NCBI GenBank assembly: GCA_964442015.1
Contig: CAYTYA010000029.1
Span: forward strand, 1 to 20,180
DNA length: 20,180 bases
DNA from: GCA-002701945 sp964442015
GTDB lineage: Bacteria > Fidelibacterota > Marinisomatia > Marinisomatales > TCS55
Reading direction: 5' to 3'
The notes below the pieces were generated by a model. The model saw nothing but the letters and a program-made list of their open reading frames with translations, made no database searches and was not told where the DNA came from. Shown piece by piece: positions 14,462 through 20,180 of the stretch. Positions within the stretch are counted from its first letter, which is position 1; every line of letters starts with the position of its first letter. A program made the translations under genes and the position numbers.

Positions 14462-15346
14462 ATGATGAAACGCAGTTTAAAATCACTTTTAGTTATAACT
14501 AATTCATATATTGATTTAATGAAACCAAATATTTTGATCATGGTTTTAATTACTAGCATATTAGGATACTATTTAGGATCAGATGGGAGAATAATATGGA
14601 GTAATCTAATATGGCTATTAATAGGTACTACTTTTTCAGCAGGTGGAGCTGGTGTATTGAACCAATACCTAGAACGTGACCAAGACAAGATAATGAATCG
14701 CACATGTGATAGACCTATTCCTTCAGGAATAATATCGCCTCAGAATGCACTATTATTTGGGATAACAACAGTTATACTTGGAACAATAGTCTTAGTAGTA
14801 CAAACCAATCTTCTTACAGGATTCTTATCATTATTAACAGCATTTATGTATGTATTAATATATACACCAATGAAAAGAGTCACCTGGCTAAATACATCTA
14901 TGGGATCAGTTCCTGGGGCCTTACCGCCTATTGGTGGATGGGCTGCTGCAACTAATAGTATTGATTCAGGAGCTTGGATCCTTTTTGCTATATTATATTT
15001 ATGGCAGCATCCTCATTTTTTTGCAATCGCTTGGATGTGTAAAGATGATTATGAAAAAGCTGGATTTAAAATGTTGCCTGTAATAGAGCCTGATGGTAAA
15101 CGAACAATACGTCAAATATTATGGCATTTAAGTTTGTTGTTTCCTATTTCATTGCTTCCAGTTCTAATAGGAATGAATGGAAAAATATATTTATTTGGAG
15201 CATTGATTATCACTTTATATTATTTTTTATCTGCATTTCCCATGGTGTATAATAAATCTTACAAGAATGCGTCTAGAATATTGAAAGCATCTGTTCTGTA
15301 CTTACCAGCTTTGATGATAATTATTATAATAGATAAAGGAATGTGA
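14462..15346 (+). CDS. ctaB: Heme O synthase (protoheme IX farnesyltransferase)
   Basis: A 294-residue UbiA-family prenyltransferase that adds farnesyl to heme B to make heme O, the substrate of CtaA. The first Asp-rich motif is N67-Q-Y-L-E-R-D73-Q-D75-K-I-M-N-R-T, followed by C-D-R-P-I-P-S-G. Downstream are Y-T-P-M-K-R, G-A-L-P-P-I-G-G-W and the second conserved loop D-D-Y-E-K-A-G-F-K-M-L-P. About eight to nine hydrophobic helices are seen. Two adjacent Met codons (14462 and 14465) make the exact start ambiguous by one residue. The end overlaps or abuts the SCO gene. Confidence 0.95.
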   Translation: MMKRSLKSLLVITNSYIDLMKPNILIMVLITSILGYYLGSDGRIIWSNLIWLLIGTTFSAGGAGVLNQYLERDQDKIMNRTCDRPIPSGIISPQNALLFGITTVILGTIVLVVQTNLLTGFLSLLTAFMYVLIYTPMKRVTWLNTSMGSVPGALPPIGGWAAATNSIDSGAWILFAILYLWQHPHFFAIAWMCKDDYEKAGFKMLPVIEPDGKRTIRQILWHLSLLFPISLLPVLIGMNGKIYLFGALIITLYYFLSAFPMVYNKSYKNASRILKASVLYLPALMIIIIIDKGM

Positions 15347-15348
15347 TA

Positions 15349-15930
15349 ATGACTTTCAAACCATGGGTATACTTATCCAGTTTATTAATTATAATTATAT
15401 TAATTGTAATTTTACAGCCAGATGAAATAGAAGAAGAGCTTCCTGTTATTGGTCAAATACCTTCGTTTGATTTAATTGATCAGGATGGAGAACAATTTAC
15501 TCTTGATGATTTAAAAGGAAATGTATGGTTAGCTGACTTTATTTTTACAACATGCGCTGGTCCTTGTCCTATTATGACTGAGCGCATGAGCACAGTTCAA
15601 CATGATCTAGTTGGAATAGATAAACTACAATTTGTATCGTTTACTGTTAATCCTGATTATGATACACCTGAAGTATTAAAAAAGTATGCAAAACGATTTG
15701 ATGCTGATATTAATACTTGGTCTTTTGTTACAGGAAAATATGAGCAGATTCAGGAGTTAATTGCAAATGGGTTTAAAATGGGAGATGAGGAGGAAATAGT
15801 TTTTCATAGTACACGTTTTGCATTAGTTGATCATGAAGGAAATCTGAGAGGATATTATTCTGGTACAGAACCTAAAGATCATGAAAATCTTACTCGAGAT
15901 ATTCATTCCTTAATAAAAGGAATAAAATAA
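15349..15930 (+). CDS. SCO1/SenC-family copper chaperone for CuA assembly
   Basis: A 193-residue thioredoxin-fold protein anchored by one N-terminal helix (about 6-22). The copper-binding set is C69-A-G-P-C73-P and H153 (V-F-H-S-T-R-F). It delivers copper to, or reduces the cysteines of, the CuA site of subunit II. I prefer ATG 15349 because AAAGGA (15335-15340) is then eight bases upstream; an in-frame GTG at 15343 would overlap ctaB but sits too close to that site. DUF420/CtaM follows one base after its stop. Confidence 0.93.
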   Translation: MTFKPWVYLSSLLIIIILIVILQPDEIEEELPVIGQIPSFDLIDQDGEQFTLDDLKGNVWLADFIFTTCAGPCPIMTERMSTVQHDLVGIDKLQFVSFTVNPDYDTPEVLKKYAKRFDADINTWSFVTGKYEQIQELIANGFKMGDEEEIVFHSTRFALVDHEGNLRGYYSGTEPKDHENLTRDIHSLIKGIK

Positions 15931-15931
15931 T

Positions 15932-16459
15932 ATGTTATCTTCAAGAACTGATGATTTCTGGCTCCGTATAATTTATATTGTATCGGTTCTTGTATCTGCA
16001 GCAGTTGCTTTTTTAATACTTGGTCCTAGACCAGATGGGATAGAAGGAGTATTGGATGTAACAAGCCTCCCTAAGGTAAATGCAATGTTAAATGGTTTAA
16101 CTGGAGTATTTTTATTATATGGATATATATTAATTATTAATAAAAAAAGGCAAGCGCATAAAAACGTTATGCTACTTTCTTTTGCTACTTCAACTGCATT
16201 TTTAATAAGTTATATTATTTATCATTGGTTTAAGAGTGGTCCAAAGGAATATATTGGAAACTTACCTATCTTCTATTATTTCATTCTGATTTCTCATATT
16301 ATACTTGCGGCAATTATTATTCCTCTTGCCCTAATAACATTGTACCGTGGATGGAATGATCATATTGGAAAACATAGGAAGATTGCGAAAATAACTTTAC
16401 CAGTATGGTTATATGTATCTATAACAGGCGTTATTATATATTATATGTTATACTGGTAA
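15932..16459 (+). CDS. ctaM: DUF420 / CtaM-like oxidase maturation membrane protein
   Basis: A 175-residue protein with about five hydrophobic helices, consistent with DUF420. Conserved polar features include L-P-K-V-N-A-M-L-N-G (about 47-56), Q-A-H-K-N-V-M, Y-I-I-Y-H-W-F, I-S-H-I-I-L-A and a K-H-R-K-I-A-K loop. In Staphylococcus aureus the DUF420 protein CtaM is needed to mature aa3-type oxidase; a role in heme or copper insertion here follows by homology and by its place as the last gene of the cluster. Its last 12 bases overlap the convergent gene on the other strand, and no terminator hairpin is visible between them. Confidence 0.88.
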   Translation: MLSSRTDDFWLRIIYIVSVLVSAAVAFLILGPRPDGIEGVLDVTSLPKVNAMLNGLTGVFLLYGYILIINKKRQAHKNVMLLSFATSTAFLISYIIYHWFKSGPKEYIGNLPIFYYFILISHIILAAIIIPLALITLYRGWNDHIGKHRKIAKITLPVWLYVSITGVIIYYMLYW

Positions 16460-19400
16460 ATCTATCTTTTCAGTATCGATTATATTTTTTACTAAGCCAC
16501 CAAAATTGCGATCAATTTTAAAACCATGTTTATAGAAAAAATCTTCTTGAAAAAAACCTGCTATAACATATTGAATCCCTTTATTTTTTAAACGGCTAAA
16601 TAATTCATCCATTAAACGCTTACTCAAATCTTTTTTTCTGTACTTTGATCTAATTACAATCCATTCAAAATGGGCGATACTGTCTTTTTTAGATTGTTTC
16701 CAATATACCCCTCCCACAAGCCTATCTTTCATATCAAAAATCAATAGAAATTCATGATCACCTTGAAAAATGGGTTCAAGATTTGATTTAATAAGGATTG
16801 AATGGAAGCGTGCAATTTCCTTAGGATGAAATGGAGGTCTTATTCTATAGCCATTACCATCTTTATCTTCGCAAAGCATTACAAGATCAATACGGCTGTT
16901 ATCACCTTCGTTCATTGTCACTAACTCTATATAGTCTGCTGCAGCTAAATGCTTAAAAACTAGATGTGTTAGAAAAAACTTTTCTTCATCTGTTACTTCA
17001 ATATTTTCATGTATATGATGTAGTCTATTTTGAAGATCATCTTCAGTAACTTTTTGAGATCGTAATTCTTTAATTAGATCACCTAATAATTCTTTTAGAT
17101 TTTCATTTGAATCTTTTAAACAAGTCATCAAGAAAAAACGCACTCTAGTTTCGGGGTATTCTGTTAATAGTTCTCCAAGTTTATAATCCTGATATAATTC
17201 TTGTAAGATAGTTGTTCTTGCTTTTAGAGTAGCATTGTGATTTAGTTCAAGCCACCTTTCATATCTTAGTGCAGCAAAAACCATCCTTTTTGTTAACACT
17301 CCTTCATTTTCAATTTCAATGAGAAAATCATCTATTCTATTATTAGTAAGCCCATATTTTTTAGCTATTCTTTTTTTATCTGTATTATTATTTACCTCAT
17401 CTTTGAATTGTTTTATTAATGGGATACCATATTTTACTTTTGTTTCTTGCATAATAACTGAGAATATTAATTCCCAATCAGCCATTCGTTTTAAACCGAT
17501 ATATTTATTTTCAGTATCATCTATAAAACTTTTATATATACTGAACAAAAGATTAGAAACTTCCGATGTTTCTTCTCTATTTGTTATGGAAATTATCCTT
17601 GTTCCAGAAGCATAATCATGTTCAGGAATGATCAGATTCTTTGGTGAAGGATTTTCAATTTGAACTTTTTTATCTGAGCGCCACCAAAAATTAATATATG
17701 CTGCAGTCCCACTCCAAATAAAGTGAAGCCAACGCATCTGCCACCTATCGGGGGCGGAGTTTTCTTCAATTTCGTCTCTATTTCTTTCAAGATATTGTGA
17801 TAATGTTTCACCAGGAATATATTCTTCCGTATATAGATTGTGTTCTGGCCAATAACCTCCAAACTCTTCAACAAACTTTTGACCATGGACAGATGAACCC
17901 ATAATTATTAACCATTTAATTTCTTCTTCTATAAATTCCTTTTCATGAGTTTCATTAAGATTTATTGCAAAATTATAGGAATCATCATTCTTTGTTTGAA
18001 CTAGTATTCGTAATAAAATTTTACCATAATCTTTCCTTAATAATGTTATCCAAATCCCTTCAGGCTTTATATCATTTAATTCAATTAACTTGTGATTATA
18101 AAAAAGAAAGATTGATTCTTTAATTAATGCTGTATTTGTTATTGCATTAAGTAAAGTTTCTTGTAGAGTTGGTTCAATAAGTTCATCAAATGTAATTACA
18201 TCTTTCCAATTGTATTCTGTATTATCATTTCTATTTATTGCTAATTTTCTATTTGGTCCAATCCAAGATCTAAATCCATTAATTAGCTTATAATGTTCCT
18301 TTTGAGCTAGTGATAATGTCCTTTTTGGGCATTCTACTATCTGCCACCAATATAATTCTGATCTCGCCCAAAGATATTTTGTAGGATGCTTAATACCATA
18401 ATCTGCTATAATAGGTAATAAAATTTGTAAAAATGAAAATTGGACTTTATCAATGGATTTAAGATCCTTTCTAAATTGACCCAGTTGAGATAAGATAGTT
18501 TTAAAATGTTCATTATTTAATAAATCTACATTAATAGAAAATTCATTCGTTAATTTTTCATTATGATACTTTTTGAATGTATCATAAAATAATTCATAGA
18601 ATAATTCCCCAGATAATTCGGGTAGTATAGTTTCCATTACTTTTAGTCTAATGGAAACATTTTCATGTTGCCGAAATGATAAAAGAATATCAAACGCAAT
18701 CTTTTTTAATTCTGCTCTATTAGATCGTAATAAACTACTATATGCTATAAGACCATTAAGATCTCCATTATATAATTGCGCTGTTGATTTATGAAGTTCA
18801 AATAGATCAACAGCACTCTCAAATTCATCAAAATCCTTTGCGGATTTTGATGAATTATTTGTAGAAAATGGAAATTGTATTTTAATAGAATTGGAATGTT
18901 CAAACCGGGTAATTCTAAATACGCTTTTACCAATAAAATCTGTGAAACTATTATTTCCCAGCCATAGTTGTGGACAGATTAATATAGTTTGTAAATCAAT
19001 AATGTTATCAATCGTATTGTATGTAAAATCACCAATAACTAAGCTATCTTCTATCCATTGAATCTTTATATTCTTTTCATTATTTCTTATTGATAGAATA
19101 GAACCATCCCAATGAATATCATTTTTACTTACACCTTTTTCTCTAAGTAGCCAATTAGGTATATAAATCTGAAATTTATTATATGATAACGTGACATAAT
19201 TCTTTTGATACATTGGAGATATAATTGTATCAAAGTTTTTTATTATAACTTTTCTCTTAAATGTACCTTTTTGTGTTAATTCTTCATCATTTATAAATGC
19301 GCGTTTTATTATCGCAAAATTGATCACACGTTCATACGGAGAAAGGAAACTATTGACAGATTGAACTAATGAACTATAATATTCTCGGATAGATGAAACG

Positions 19401-20180
19401 TTATCATTGGAGAATTCTATTGGAAGCGTATCATATTCAGGATAAATAAGTAGAGTATTAAATTCTAAACCATCGCCAACTAAAAAAGCACAACTAACTC
19501 CATCAAAATCTTGAAACATATTCTCTATTTTTTGGGGTGAGATTGTTTGCCCTCTAGTATTTTTATAAATTTCTTTTTTACGATCAATAATATATAAATG
19601 ACCATTCTTCTCTTTAAATATATCACCAGTATGAAACCATCCATTAACTAGAGTTGAGTTATTTGTTTTACTAAAGTAGTATGATGATACATATGGTCCT
19701 CTAATAAGCAGTTCACCATCTTCGGCTAATTCTGTATCAATACCTGGTAAAGGTTTTCCAACAGAATCCGGTTGATAATCATCAGTCGGCGTCATAGTAA
19801 TGCCGCCAGTTGCTTCAGTCATACCATACCCACTTATTAGATTAATTTTATTATCTTGAAAATAATGAAACACATCTGGATCTAAATAGCCAGCAGCTGA
19901 TAATCCAAATTTTAGATTTTTACCAGTTATCGAAGATATTTCATTCCGTAATTGATCATTATCATCTATTGGATTAATTGAATTAGCATGTTCCATTAAT
20001 TGAATCCATCTCTTAGGAATGCTAATAAAGATTGATGGTTTAGATACCTGAAAGTCTTTTAACAAGGATTTAAAATATGGTGATTCTGCAAAAGTATAGG
20101 TTGCACCCCAAAAAATAGATCCTAATAGTTCAAAGTATCTTCCAAATGTATGATACAAAGGAAGAAAGCATAAGAATACA
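16448..20180 (-). CDS. Giant fusion: acyl-CoA synthetase-like AMP-binding region + unassigned middle + C-terminal GNAT-like domain (5' partial)
   Basis: The frame is open through the right edge: the residues before a TTG at 20158 read V-F-L-C-F-L-P-L-Y-H-T-F-G-R, an adenylate-forming enzyme motif, so the true N-terminus lies outside. At least 1243 residues are visible. Numbering from the TTG: residues 1-315 match long-chain acyl-CoA synthetases (S-G-Y-G-M-T-E-A-T-G-G at 109-119, G-W-F-H-T-G-D at 173-179, D-R-K-K-E-I at 192-197, likely catalytic Lys near K301 in G-T-F-K-R-K). Residues about 320-460 are beta-rich and unassigned; 460-560 are helical and HEAT-like; 700-880 vaguely resemble a kinase fold (F-A-I-N-L-N-E, E-Y-I-P-G-E-T-L, N-P-S-P-K-N-L-I-I); 900-1060 are helical. 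Residues 1130-1220 look GNAT-like, but the acetyl-CoA motif is degenerate (R1174-K-K-D-L-S). A role in activating and transferring an acyl group is inference. Confidence 0.85.
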   Translation of the reverse strand, partial: VFLCFLPLYHTFGRYFELLGSIFWGATYTFAESPYFKSLLKDFQVSKPSIFISIPKRWIQLMEHANSINPIDDNDQLRNEISSITGKNLKFGLSAAGYLDPDVFHYFQDNKINLISGYGMTEATGGITMTPTDDYQPDSVGKPLPGIDTELAEDGELLIRGPYVSSYYFSKTNNSTLVNGWFHTGDIFKEKNGHLYIIDRKKEIYKNTRGQTISPQKIENMFQDFDGVSCAFLVGDGLEFNTLLIYPEYDTLPIEFSNDNVSSIREYYSSLVQSVNSFLSPYERVINFAIIKRAFINDEELTQKGTFKRKVIIKNFDTIISPMYQKNYVTLSYNKFQIYIPNWLLREKGVSKNDIHWDGSILSIRNNEKNIKIQWIEDSLVIGDFTYNTIDNIIDLQTILICPQLWLGNNSFTDFIGKSVFRITRFEHSNSIKIQFPFSTNNSSKSAKDFDEFESAVDLFELHKSTAQLYNGDLNGLIAYSSLLRSNRAELKKIAFDILLSFRQHENVSIRLKVMETILPELSGELFYELFYDTFKKYHNEKLTNEFSINVDLLNNEHFKTILSQLGQFRKDLKSIDKVQFSFLQILLPIIADYGIKHPTKYLWARSELYWWQIVECPKRTLSLAQKEHYKLINGFRSWIGPNRKLAINRNDNTEYNWKDVITFDELIEPTLQETLLNAITNTALIKESIFLFYNHKLIELNDIKPEGIWITLLRKDYGKILLRILVQTKNDDSYNFAINLNETHEKEFIEEEIKWLIIMGSSVHGQKFVEEFGGYWPEHNLYTEEYIPGETLSQYLERNRDEIEENSAPDRWQMRWLHFIWSGTAAYINFWWRSDKKVQIENPSPKNLIIPEHDYASGTRIISITNREETSEVSNLLFSIYKSFIDDTENKYIGLKRMADWELIFSVIMQETKVKYGIPLIKQFKDEVNNNTDKKRIAKKYGLTNNRIDDFLIEIENEGVLTKRMVFAALRYERWLELNHNATLKARTTILQELYQDYKLGELLTEYPETRVRFFLMTCLKDSNENLKELLGDLIKELRSQKVTEDDLQNRLHHIHENIEVTDEEKFFLTHLVFKHLAAADYIELVTMNEGDNSRIDLVMLCEDKDGNGYRIRPPFHPKEIARFHSILIKSNLEPIFQGDHEFLLIFDMKDRLVGGVYWKQSKKDSIAHFEWIVIRSKYRKKDLSKRLMDELFSRLKNKGIQYVIAGFFQEDFFYKHGFKIDRNFGGLVKNIIDTEKIDLPV

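Noticed and set aside
15343..15348. GTG start for the SCO gene
   Set aside because: It is only two bases from the AAAGGA site; ATG 15349 has a normal eight-base spacing.
17319..17615. 98-codon plus-strand open frame inside the fusion gene
   Set aside because: It is antisense to a long, domain-bearing reading frame and its translation shows no recognisable feature.
20156..20158. TTG as the start of the minus-strand fusion gene
   Set aside because: Upstream codons to the window end continue an acyl-CoA synthetase motif (L-P-L-Y-H-T-F-G-R), so the start is outside the window.
1..20180. CRISPR arrays, insertion sequences, phage genes, attachment sites
   Set aside because: No regularly spaced direct repeats, transposase or integrase motifs, or inverted terminal repeats were seen; the tRNA-Leu is not flanked by a visible copy of its 3' end.

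Overview
The window looks like chromosomal DNA of an AT-rich (roughly one-third GC by eye), Gram-negative, aerobically respiring bacterium of the Fibrobacterota-Chlorobiota-Bacteroidota (FCB) group. The best lineage clue is the first gene. Its C-terminus carries the YQNYPNPFNP-type type IX secretion sorting domain common in Marinimicrobia (SAR406), Ignavibacteria and Calditrichota. Marinimicrobia is my best guess, but this is inference from motifs and gene style, not a placement.

Layout. (1) 1-1970: the 3' part of a large secreted multidomain protein (FnIII and cohesin-like domains, T9SS tail), closed by a clear intrinsic terminator. (2) 2077-2160: tRNA-Leu(UAG). (3) 2210-16459: one nearly gap-free + strand respiratory gene cluster. 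It holds a membrane-anchored HEAT-repeat protein, a Rieske protein, a split cytochrome b (b6-like N half and a subunit IV-like C half), a 1013-residue cytochrome c with eight CXXCH motifs, a blue-copper protein, cytochrome c oxidase subunits I, III and IV, two tiny membrane proteins, subunit II (CuA), heme A synthase, heme O synthase, a SCO copper chaperone and a DUF420/CtaM-like protein. (4) 16448-20180, minus strand: the 3' part of a giant fusion protein (acyl-CoA synthetase-like AMP-binding region, a long unassigned middle, C-terminal GNAT-like domain). It converges on and overlaps the end of the respiratory cluster and runs off the window.

How the genes work together. The Rieske protein and split cytochrome b form a quinol-oxidising bc complex. 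Sequence details (15-residue spacing of the second heme-ligand pair, Phe in place of the Rieske Tyr) hint at menaquinol. No small cytochrome c1 or soluble cytochrome c is encoded, so the membrane-anchored octaheme protein, perhaps with the blue-copper protein, is the likely wire to CuA of the A-type oxidase. The last four genes supply heme A (CtaB, CtaA) and copper/heme maturation (SCO, CtaM). The cluster is thus close to a complete quinol-to-oxygen module with its own maturation genes.

Most worth a second look: near-identical acidic-aromatic C-terminal tails on the octaheme cytochrome and on oxidase subunit II; an oxidase subunit I with D-channel residues but Ile where the K-channel Lys normally sits; the coiled-coil octaheme cytochrome itself; two unassigned small membrane proteins inside the oxidase operon; and the AMP-binding/GNAT giant fusion.
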